Positions 1 through 5,393 of a stretch of DNA of 5,421 nucleotides are shown piece after piece. The DNA comes from an uncultured Atopobiaceae bacterium. Lineage in GTDB: Bacteria; Actinomycetota; Coriobacteriia; Coriobacteriales; Atopobiaceae. Within the stretch, counting starts at the first letter, position 1, and each line of letters begins with the position of its first letter. Below the pieces are notes generated by a model. The model did not search any database. It was not told where the DNA came from and saw only the letters and a program-made list of their open reading frames with translations. Made by a program: the position numbers and the translations under genes. The DNA is taken from assembly GCA_905235165.1 (NCBI GenBank), contig CAJOKK010000140.1, positions 1-5,421 of the forward strand, in the 5' to 3' direction.

Positions 1-51
1 TTTGCGCAGGCCTCCCGGCCGTCTCGGCGTCGCCGGGCCAAAGCCAGGGCC

Positions 52-67
52 GTCCCCCGGTCCCCCG
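52..67. repeat. Tandem 8-bp repeat in GC-rich upstream DNA
   Basis: GTCCCCCG occurs twice back to back (52-59 and 60-67) in a very GC-rich stretch covering about 1-70. The same stretch holds an inverted pair CCCGGC (14-19) and GCCGGG (32-37) that could form a small hairpin. No coding frame or tRNA fold is convincing here. It may be the tail of an upstream intergenic region cut by the window edge. Function unknown. Confidence 0.5.
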
Positions 68-123
68 GATGGGTCAAAAAGGACTACGGCAACTGACTCA
101 CTCTTTCGGCTTGCATAGAAAAT

Positions 124-152
124 GAATGAGCTTGGCGCTGCTCTGCTACACT
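124..152 (+). promoter_or_regulatory. Probable argS promoter (extended -10)
   Basis: TGCTACACT at 144-152 reads as an extended -10 element (TGN followed by TACACT, 4 of 6 consensus bases). The matching -35 position (124-129, GAATGA) is poor, as is common when the extended TG is present. Transcription would start near 158-160, giving a leader of about 30 nt. A weaker alternative is CTGACT (93-98) with TAGAAA (116-121), spacer 17. The rho promoter in this window has the same TGCTA core, which supports the choice. Confidence 0.45.
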
Positions 153-1139
153 GTTGAACCGCACGAATCAAAACGTTAAAGGAGTACGCGCATGCTCGAG
201 ACCATCGAGGAGCTTGTCAAACAAGCGATTTCGGCCGCACAGGCCGACGGGGACCTGCCGGAGTTCGAGGTAGGCGACTGTGGTATCGAGCGACCGGCCG
301 ACTCAGGCAATGGCGACTGGACCTCTACGGTGGCCATGCGCTCCGCCCGCTTGGCTAAGTGCGCCCCGGCAAAGATTGCCGCTGCCATCGTCGAGCACCT
401 TCCCGAAGACGCGCGCATCTCCCGCGTCGAGGTGGCCGGCCCTGGCTTCATCAACTTCTACCTGAACTCTGCCGCGAGCAACGAGGTCTTCAACACCGTT
501 CGCTCCGCTGGTGCCGACTGGGGCAAGACTAACGTGGGCGATGGCCTGCGCGTGCAGGTGGAGTATGTCTCCGCCAACCCCACCGGCCCTCTGCACGTGG
601 GCCATGGCCGCTGGGCTGCCATCGGCGATTCCCTCTGCAACGTGCTTGAGCACGCCAACTTCGATGTCCAGCGCGAGTACTACGTCAATGACCACGGTAG
701 CCAGATGGACGTCTTTGGCTCTTCGGTCGTCATGCGCTACCTGCAGATCGCCGAGCTCGTCTCCGAGCGCGGCTGCAGCGTGGGCGAGGCTGCCGAGCTG
801 CTGCTTGCAGACCGCGAGGCCTACGTCGAGGACGAGGACGACGTGCGTCCCGAGTCCCACCCTTACATGGACGCCTTCAACGAGGCGCTGGGTGGCAATT
901 CCTACGGTGGCGACTACATCATCCGCATCGCCGAGCGCTTCTATGGCGAGGACGGTCCCAAGTGGGTCGACTTTGATGCCGACGAGCGTGAGCAGCTCTT
1001 CCGCGAGCGTGCCTACAAGGACATGCTCGGCCAGATCCAGGCCACTTGCCACCAGGTGCGCTGCGACTTTGACGAGTGGCGCAGCGAGCGCACCTTCTAC
1101 GAGAAGGACGCCGAGGGTGTGTCCTACATCGACCGCACC

Positions 1140-1158
1140 TTCAAGATCCTGGCTTTAC
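1140..1158 (+). other. argS lesion 1: short deletion with frame change
   Basis: The first frame reads DRTFKILALHR then stops, while the next frame reads LYTGDDGALWF, the expected continuation. Between the Thr codon of DRT (ends 1139) and the Tyr codon of LYTG (starts 1156) there are 16 nt. From memory, ArgS proteins have about 9-10 residues (27-30 nt) there. A deletion of 11 or 14 nt would both restore that length and explain the frame change. Removing a single T from TTT (1154-1156) would restore the frame but leave the helix about four residues short. Confidence 0.7.
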
Positions 1159-1611
1159 ACCGGTGATGACGGCGCCCTCTGGTTCCGTTCCACCGACTAC
1201 GGCGACGACAAGGACCGCGTGCTCATCAAGAGCAACGGCGAGTACACCTATTTCGCTTCCGACGTGGCCTACTGCGTGAAGAAGTTCGAAGTCGCCGACT
1301 ACGAGATCAACATCTGGGGCGCCGACCACCACGGTTACATCAAGCGCGTCCAGTCCGTCGCCGACGCGCTGGGCTATCCCGGCAAGTACGAGGTTCTTCT
1401 CGGCCAGTTCGTCAACCTGCTTCGCAATGGCGAGCCGGTGCGCATGTCCAAGCGCAAGGGCACGATGATCGCCTTCCAGGAGCTCGTCGACGAGGCTGGC
1501 GTTGACGCCACGCGCTACACGCTCATCTCCAAGTCGTCCAACCAGACGATCGACTTCGACATCGAGGCCGTGAAGAAGCAGGACAACTCCAACCCGGTCT
1601 ACTACGTGCAG

Positions 1612-1615
1612 TAAC
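1612..1615 (+). other. argS lesion 2: one extra A creates TAA
   Basis: The conserved ArgS motif YVQYAHAR should read CAG TAC GCT CAC. The window has CAG TAA CGCTCAC, with an extra A at 1613 or 1614 that makes a TAA stop at 1612-1614. Removing it restores Y-A-H-A-R-I-C-S-L-L-R and an open frame to the natural stop at 2021-2023. This is a clean one-base insertion. Confidence 0.9.
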
Positions 1616-2088
1616 GCTCACGCGCGCATCTGCTCGCTGCTGCGTCGTGCCGCCGGTGTGACCGATACCGAGGCCGCCGAGCTCGGCATGGATGCCGTCG
1701 CCGCCAAGGCCATCGGTAGCGACGTCGACCTGTCGCTACTCACCGATCCCACCGAGCTCGCCCTCTCGCGCAAGCTCTCTGAGTTCCCCGACTTGGTGGC
1801 CAGCTGCGCCCGCGACCGCGCGCCCTTCCGTCTCACGCACTTCTGCGAGGAGCTCGCCGCGGCCTATCACGGCTTCTACCACGACTGCCAGGTGCTCTCG
1901 AGCGACGGTCGCCCCATGGACGCTGAGCTCTCGCGCGCCCGCCTCGCCGCCTGCGACGCCGTGCGCATCAACCTCGAGGTGGCGCTGCGCCTCATCGGCG
2001 TCTCGGCTCCCGAGGTCATGTAGTCGCTCTTACGCTCTCATCCTGCCCCTCTTACCCAGAGGCGGCAGATAGCTGAAAGGTTCCAGTA

Positions 2089-2155
2089 AGGCGGGATTCC
2101 CAGCCTGTGGCAAGGCACTAGCCAAGCCACATGTTGGGAATCCCGCCTCTTTTTT
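2089..2155 (+). terminator. Long intrinsic terminator after argS
   Basis: A 14-bp perfect stem pairs 2089-2102 with 2135-2148. The 32-nt interior folds further: TGTGGC (2106-2111) pairs with GCCACA (2126-2131), then after an AA/AA internal loop GGC (2114-2116) pairs with GCC (2121-2123) around the loop ACTA. Six T residues follow (2150-2155). The position 66 nt after the argS stop fits Rho-independent termination. The stem is unusually long and nearly continuous for a simple terminator. Confidence 0.88.
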
Positions 2156-2204
2156 GAGTCACCTCATCTGCATGAGCCGTATATCTACGTATCTTGCACA
2201 CACT

Positions 2205-2227
2205 TGTTGATAATCTGTGTTGATAAT
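2205..2227. repeat. Direct repeat TGTTGATAAT x2
   Basis: TGTTGATAAT occurs at 2205-2214 and again at 2218-2227, offset 13 bp. The core TGATAA reappears inverted as TTATCA at 2315-2320, and in widened form in TTATATCA/TGATATAA (2327-2356). This suggests a repeated protein-binding half-site. Confidence 0.6.
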
Positions 2228-2326
2228 GGACTTGGACCTTATCCAAAAGAATAATTCTTAATCCATTTGGGCATAAGAAATTCGATTGTGAACGTATAAG
2301 GTAACTGTCTGTTTTTATCAGGCTCG

Positions 2327-2356
2327 TTATATCAAATGTTACAATCGCTGATATAA
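2327..2356. repeat. 8-bp perfect inverted repeat, candidate operator
   Basis: TTATATCA (2327-2334) and TGATATAA (2349-2356) are exact inverse complements separated by 14 nt, 61 nt before the MarR-type start codon. The right arm overlaps the possible -10 TATAAA (2352-2357), so a bound protein could block RNA polymerase. The repeat is seen directly; operator function is inferred. Confidence 0.5.
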
Positions 2357-2381
2357 ATCTTTGTTGTTACGCTTGCTATTT

Positions 2382-2400
2382 ACAGTCCCATGGGGGCTGT
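2382..2400 (+). other. Small hairpin just upstream of the MarR ribosome binding site
   Basis: ACAG (2382-2385) pairs with CTGT (2397-2400), continuing with a T-G wobble and CCC/GGG around a 3-nt loop, about 8 bp in all. It ends 8 nt before the GGGGGAG at 2409-2415. In DNA it contains the palindrome CCATGG. It could affect translation initiation, or be a chance structure. Confidence 0.3.
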
Positions 2401-2417
2401 TTACTGATGGGGGAGAA

Positions 2418-3092
2418 ATGGACGTACGTGAATACCTTTCAATTCGTAGGGGCTACAACCTTGTTCGTCGTGAGGACTCTGGTGACTCACGCCTGACTTT
2501 CTCGGAGTTTGCCATCCTCTGCCGACTGCAGAATGCTGGTGGTTCGCTCAAGACCTCGGAGATTGCCGACTACCAGGGTTCGTTGCGCCCGACCATGACG
2601 CATCGCACCAAGCACCTTTCGGAGCTTGACCATATCGAGCGCCTCAAGGGCAGCTCTGATCGCCGAAACGTCGTCTGCAAGATTACCGACAAGGGCTGCA
2701 ATAACATCGAGCAGCTCTGCAGCAGGACCTGCTCCAATATTCCGGCAGGACATGCCCTTTCGCGCGTGACGCCCGACCGCATGGTTCGATACGTTGATGC
2801 CATGGGCTCGGTGTCGTGCATGTCGGGTGACCTCATCCTGCTGGGCCTCTATGAGCATGAGGGCGATACCTGCTCGATGTCTGACCTTGTCGAGGCCCTT
2901 GGCCTCTTGCAGCCCACCGTTTCGATGACGGTTTCGTCGCTCGTCGCCCAAGGCTATCTGGAGCGCGCGGCCTCGAAGGACTCTTCGCGTACGGTCCGCA
3001 TCTCGCTTACGCCCGAGGGCGAGCGTGCTGGCCGCGAGTTTAAGGAGCAAGTCGAGCAGCTCGTGGTTCGCAGGAAGCCTCGCAACGCATAG
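2418..3092 (+). CDS. Regulator with two MarR-type winged-helix domains
   Basis: A 224-residue DNA-binding protein made of two MarR-like winged helix-turn-helix units in one chain. Unit 1 spans about residues 27-100: LTFSEFAILCRL, the probable recognition helix after LRPTMTHRTKHL, and a wing SSDRRNVVCKITDKG with the family's D-x-R pattern. Unit 2 spans about 133-215: SGDLILLGLYEHEG, the helix region LQPTVSMTVSSLVAQGYLER, and the wing KDSSRTVRISLTPEGE. Ordinary MarR proteins are about 140-160 residues with one such domain and bind DNA as dimers, so this chain may act as an internal pseudo-dimer. Seven cysteines (35, 87, 94, 101, 105, 134, 152) leave room for redox sensing, but no known sensor motif is recognised. 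The ATG at 2418 follows GGGGGAG (2409-2415) with short spacing. An in-frame TTG at 2361 is less likely. It is transcribed alone between two terminator-like hairpins. Ligand and targets are unknown; repression of its own gene through the repeats upstream is inference. Confidence 0.88.
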   Translation: MDVREYLSIRRGYNLVRREDSGDSRLTFSEFAILCRLQNAGGSLKTSEIADYQGSLRPTMTHRTKHLSELDHIERLKGSSDRRNVVCKITDKGCNNIEQLCSRTCSNIPAGHALSRVTPDRMVRYVDAMGSVSCMSGDLILLGLYEHEGDTCSMSDLVEALGLLQPTVSMTVSSLVAQGYLERAASKDSSRTVRISLTPEGERAGREFKEQVEQLVVRRKPRNA

Positions 3093-3102
3093 GTTCTCTG
3101 TT

Positions 3103-3139
3103 CGGTGGCGCCATTTCCCTCGTGGAGATGGCGCCACTG
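3103..3139 (+). terminator. Hairpin after the MarR-type gene, probable terminator
   Basis: GTGGCGCCAT (3105-3114) pairs perfectly with ATGGCGCCAC (3128-3137). The stem can extend inward (TTCC with GGAG, one wobble) and outward by a G-T and a C-G pair. It starts 10 nt after the stop codon. Only TTT follows at 3141-3143, so the U-tract is weak. It may terminate inefficiently, act with Rho, or mainly stabilise the 3' end. Confidence 0.6.
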
Positions 3140-3248
3140 CTTTAGTGATAGCGTTGCGTGGATGTCCTTCTATGCGTCCAGGGCGCCTACTCGTTTAAGC
3201 CCTGATTGCCTTTGTGGTTGATACCGTGGGGTTTTTGCACCCGATTGT

Positions 3249-3277
3249 TTGATGCTTAGCATTGCATATGCTATAGT
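3249..3277 (+). promoter_or_regulatory. rho promoter (-35 and extended -10)
   Basis: TTGATG at 3249-3254 (4 of 6 consensus bases) and TATAGT at 3272-3277 (5 of 6) are separated by exactly 17 bp, and TGC directly before TATAGT makes an extended -10. The start point should fall near 3283-3285. The spacer holds the inverted pair TAGCAT (3257-3262) and ATGCTA (3268-3273), which overlaps the -10 and could serve as an operator. It is the best promoter match in the window. Confidence 0.75.
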
Positions 3278-3283
3278 CAGTGC

Positions 3284-3455
3284 GTTCGTTGGGCACGTTC
3301 AACGATCAACTTCCCCTTATATGCTCATATCAGTTTGAATACTTTGCCGTCGTGTTGACCCCTGTCACGCGTCTGGGTTTTTACGAGGGCATGAGTTGGT
3401 GAAGACCCTTTGCGGCAGTTTGCCGCGCTCCTTCCTAGGTTGAAAGGTAGGGTTC
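3284..3455 (+). promoter_or_regulatory. rho mRNA leader, possible autoregulatory region
   Basis: About 170 nt separate the predicted start site from the rho ATG. In order it holds a hairpin TCGTTG/CAACGA (3286-3291, 3300-3305), then a stretch at 3306-3350 with 12 C and only 5 G, which resembles a Rho loading site. Next is a weak terminator-like element: GACCC (3357-3361) with GGGTT (3375-3379), running into T3378-T3382. A hairpin GCGGCA/TGCCGC (3412-3417, 3421-3426) follows. CCTT (3430-3433) can pair with AAGG (3444-3447), the rho ribosome binding site. E. coli rho is controlled by Rho-dependent attenuation in its leader. The same here is inference from length and layout. The region 3140-3248, upstream of the promoter, shows nothing I can assign. 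Confidence 0.4.
3399..3443 (+). CDS. Possible short leader peptide before rho
   Basis: A GTG at 3399 opens a 14-codon frame (VKTLCGSLPRSFLG) ending at TGA 3441-3443, which touches the rho ribosome binding site (AAAGG, 3443-3447). GAGGG at 3385-3389 lies 9 nt upstream. A TTG at 3396 is an alternative start. Ribosomes translating it would open the 3412-3426 hairpin and the pairing that can mask the rho binding site. A frame this short can easily arise by chance. Confidence 0.2.
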   Translation: MKTLCGSLPRSFLG

Positions 3456-5393
3456 ATGGCAGAGAAAGCCGCTGACACCCCAGATGAGATGAATCATGAG
3501 GACATAGCACCCGAGGCGCCCAAGCGTCGTCGTGGACGTCCCCGCAAGACGGCTGTCGAGGAAGCACCCTCTGATACCGGCACTCCTGAAAAGGAAGAAA
3601 AGCCAAAGCGTGCAACGAGGGCGAAGGCCACTAAGGCAAAGGCCAAGGCCAAGGAGCAGGAAGGCGAGGTAGCTGCCGCGCCTGCCGCAGCCGAGTCTTC
3701 CGAGGAGGCTCCTGTCGAAGCCCCCAAGCGTCGTCGCGGTCGTCCGCGCAAGGCGGATGCCGAGAAGAATGCCGAGAAGAACGCCGAGCAGAAGAGCGAG
3801 CAGCCGGGCGAGCACTCGGTTGACGCCATGAACAAGATGACGCAGGAGGCAACCGTCGCCTCCTCTGATGTCGCGGCTCCCGTTGCCACGACGCTTGCCG
3901 AGGCAGACGCGCAAAGCGAGGGCGCCTCAGCGGCGGGGGAGGGTCAGTCTCGTCGTCGCAAGCGCAATGGGCAGAACAACAAGCAGCAAGGTTCGGGCTC
4001 CTCGAAGGGTCAGCAGAACCAGGGCCGAGCCCAGCAGAACCAGGGCCAGAACCAGGGTGGCAAGCGCAACCAGAACAAGCGTCGCAACCGTCGCAACCAG
4101 GAGCTTGCTGCCGAACCCTCGCTCACGAGGGAAGAGCTTGAGGGCATGCTTGTCAACGAGCTGCGCGCAAAGGCGAGCGAGCTGGGCGTCGAGTATGCAG
4201 GCATTCGCAAGAAAGAGCTGATAGAGGTTGTCTATCAGGCAGCCGCACTGGCAGAGGGCTTCCGTCCGGTCAGTGGTGTCATTGAGATGCAAAACGACGG
4301 CTATGCCTTCCTGCGCACCGGCAACTATATGCCGGGCGAGCATGACGCCTTCGTCCACCAGCAGGTAATTCGCACCTATGGCCTGCGTGCGGGCGATAAG
4401 ATCGAGGGCCAGGTTGCCCCTTCCAAGACGGGCAACAAGTATCCGCCGCTGCAGCGCGTCGATACCATCAACGGCCGAACCCCCGAGGAGGTCAAGAACC
4501 GCCCGCGCTTCCGCGACCTCACTCCCATCTATCCCGATGTCCGACTCACCATGGAGCATGGCAAAGACTCGATTACGGGTCGCGCCATCGACCTGGTTGC
4601 CCCTATCGGCAAGGGCCAGCGCGGCCTGATCGTCTCTCCCCCCAAGGCGGGAAAGACCACGGTGCTCAAGCGCATCTGCGAGTCCATCGCAACCAACAAT
4701 CCCGAGGTGCACCTGCTCTGCCTGCTCGTTGACGAGCGCCCAGAAGAGGTCACCGATATGGAGCGCTCCATCAGGGGAGAGGTCGTTGCTTCGACCTTCG
4801 ACATGCCGGCCGACAACCACACGGCCGTGTCCGAGCTCGTTATCGAGCACGCCAAGCGCCTTGTCGAGCAGGGAGAGGACGTCGTGGTGGTGCTCGACTC
4901 CATCACCCGTCTCGCTCGTGCCTACAACCTCGCACAGCCTGCCAGCGGCCGCATCCTTTCGGGCGGCGTTGACTCTGCGGCCCTCTATCCGCCCAAGAAG
5001 TTCCTGGGCGCAGCCCGTAACATCGAGAATGGCGGTTCGCTCACCATCCTGGCCTCTGCCTTGGTGGACACGGGGTCCAAGATGGACGAGGTCATCTTCG
5101 AGGAGTTTAAGGGCACGGGCAACATGGAGCTCAAGCTCGATCGCGACCTTGCCGACAAGCGCATCTTCCCGGCAATCGATCCCGTGGCCTCGGGCACGCG
5201 TAACGAGGAGCTGCTCATCGATGCCGAGCTGCAGCCCTTCGTTTGGGGCATCAGGCGCGTGCTTTCCAACATGAACAACACCGAGCGTGCTGCGAGCGCT
5301 CTCGTCAAGGGCCTCAAGGCGACGAACGACAACCAGGAGTTCCTCATCCGCTCCGCCAAGAAGGCTCAGCAAAGCGGAGACTATCTCGGCTAG
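3456..5393 (+). CDS. rho: Transcription termination factor Rho with long N-terminal extension
   Basis: Rho is a hexameric RNA-dependent ATPase that loads on C-rich nascent RNA and ends transcription. At 645 residues it is about 225 longer than E. coli Rho (419), nearly all of it at the N-terminus. Residues 1-220 look disordered: AT-hooks PKRRRGRPRK at 22-31 and 90-99, a Lys/Ala-rich run at about 51-66, and an Asn/Gln/Gly/Arg-rich segment at 171-215. The Rho N-domain follows (about 223-263), then the OB-fold RNA-binding domain (273-320, with GYAFLR matching the E. coli GFGFLR site). ATPase motifs are complete: Walker A PPKAGKTT (395-402), DERPEE with the expected catalytic Glu427, Walker B VVVVLDSITR (Asp481), Q-loop LSGGVDSAAL (501-510), R-loop GTGNMEL (553-559) and probable arginine finger Arg582 in SGTRNEE. 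GAAAGG (3442-3447) sits 8 nt before the ATG. Termination activity is secure by homology; the extension's role is not. Confidence 0.98.
   Translation: MAEKAADTPDEMNHEDIAPEAPKRRRGRPRKTAVEEAPSDTGTPEKEEKPKRATRAKATKAKAKAKEQEGEVAAAPAAAESSEEAPVEAPKRRRGRPRKADAEKNAEKNAEQKSEQPGEHSVDAMNKMTQEATVASSDVAAPVATTLAEADAQSEGASAAGEGQSRRRKRNGQNNKQQGSGSSKGQQNQGRAQQNQGQNQGGKRNQNKRRNRRNQELAAEPSLTREELEGMLVNELRAKASELGVEYAGIRKKELIEVVYQAAALAEGFRPVSGVIEMQNDGYAFLRTGNYMPGEHDAFVHQQVIRTYGLRAGDKIEGQVAPSKTGNKYPPLQRVDTINGRTPEEVKNRPRFRDLTPIYPDVRLTMEHGKDSITGRAIDLVAPIGKGQRGLIVSPPKAGKTTVLKRICESIATNNPEVHLLCLLVDERPEEVTDMERSIRGEVVASTFDMPADNHTAVSELVIEHAKRLVEQGEDVVVVLDSITRLARAYNLAQPASGRILSGGVDSAALYPPKKFLGAARNIENGGSLTILASALVDTGSKMDEVIFEEFKGTGNMELKLDRDLADKRIFPAIDPVASGTRNEELLIDAELQPFVWGIRRVLSNMNNTERAASALVKGLKATNDNQEFLIRSAKKAQQSGDYLG
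3519..3752 (+). repeat. Duplicated AT-hook segments inside rho
   Basis: Codons for PKRRRGRPRK occur at 3519-3548 and 3723-3752, 204 bp (68 codons) apart. The first 14 bases of each copy are identical and the remaining differences are synonymous. Each copy is preceded by EA. The R-G-R-P core is the AT-hook that inserts into the minor groove of AT-rich DNA in other proteins. Near-identical protein sequence with diverged synonymous sites suggests selection on the motif. Confidence 0.85.
4011..4057 (+). repeat. Short tandem repeat coding for Gln/Asn in rho
   Basis: CAGCAGAACCAGGGC occurs at 4011-4025 and 4032-4046, followed by a partial copy CAGAACCAGGG at 4047-4057. It encodes QQNQG-RA-QQNQG-QNQG. 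The unit length is a multiple of three, so copy-number slippage would lengthen or shorten the Gln/Asn tract without breaking the frame. Confidence 0.8.

Larger units (their letters stand above)
192..2023 (+). pseudogene. argS: Arginyl-tRNA synthetase, interrupted by two frameshifts
   Basis: ArgS is the class I cytoplasmic enzyme that joins arginine to tRNA-Arg using ATP. The ATG at 192 follows AAAGGAG (178-184) with 7-nt spacing. The first frame (192 to about 1150) gives the N-terminal tRNA-recognition domain (VEVAGPGFINFYL) and the Rossmann catalytic domain with the HIGH motif as HVGH (residues 135-138). It then runs to a TGA at 1164-1166. The catalytic domain continues in the next frame from LYTGDDGALWFRST (about 1153), through WGADHHGY and the KMSKS-type motif RMSKRKG (1441-1461), to a TAA at 1612-1614. 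The DALR anticodon-binding domain follows in the third frame (about 1616-2023) and ends in the family-typical GVSAPEVM. Correcting both lesions would give roughly 613-614 residues, a normal length for the family as I recall it. No further stops or damaged motifs are seen. ArgS is normally essential, so a sequence error or a second intact copy is expected. Gene identity is near certain; true inactivity is not. Confidence 0.93.
2156..2417 (+). promoter_or_regulatory. AT-rich, repeat-rich control region before the MarR gene
   Basis: No coding frame is supported here. The DNA is visibly richer in A/T than the flanking genes and dense in short symmetric motifs. They include two copies of TGTTGATAAT, the inverted pair TTGGA/TCCAA (2232-2236, 2242-2246), a 13-bp palindrome of AAGAAT and ATTCTT around one A (2247-2259), the pair TTATATCA/TGATATAA (2327-2356), and a hairpin at 2382-2400. 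MarR-family proteins commonly bind palindromes beside their own gene, so operator function is a reasonable inference. I cannot fix a promoter: TATAAA (2352-2357) is a possible -10 with no good -35. Confidence 0.55.

Noticed and set aside
1..75. Possible tRNA or other stable RNA in the GC-rich start of the window
   Set aside because: No cloverleaf, no GTTCGA-type T-loop and no consistent acceptor stem could be found.
111..139. TTGCAT (111-116) as a -35 box for argS
   Set aside because: The 17-bp position downstream (134-139) reads GGCGCT, which is not a -10.
303..1052. 249-codon open frame on the - strand opposite argS
   Set aside because: Same reasoning: an antisense shadow of a GC-rich gene with no family motif.
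1153..1170. Programmed +1 frameshift at CGG-TGA in argS
   Set aside because: A slip at the TGA would give LHRDDG instead of the conserved LYTGDDG, so the frame change must occur earlier, and the missing codons point to a deletion. No known argS recoding signal is recognised.
2361..2417. TTG at 2361 as the start of the MarR-type gene
   Set aside because: The extra residues (MLLRLLFTVPWGLF) do not look like a MarR N-terminus, no ribosome binding site precedes the TTG, and the 2382-2400 hairpin and GGGGGAG fit a start at 2418.
3391..3402. ATG-Ser-Trp-stop mini-frame in the rho leader
   Set aside because: Three codons, with GAGGG only 1 nt from the ATG; too short and badly spaced to support.
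3927..5372. Long open frame (481 codons) on the - strand opposite rho
   Set aside because: It lies antisense to a certain gene, is rich in Leu/Val/Gly/Asp as expected from the complement of GC-biased codons, has no recognisable domain, and no promoter or ribosome binding site was seen.
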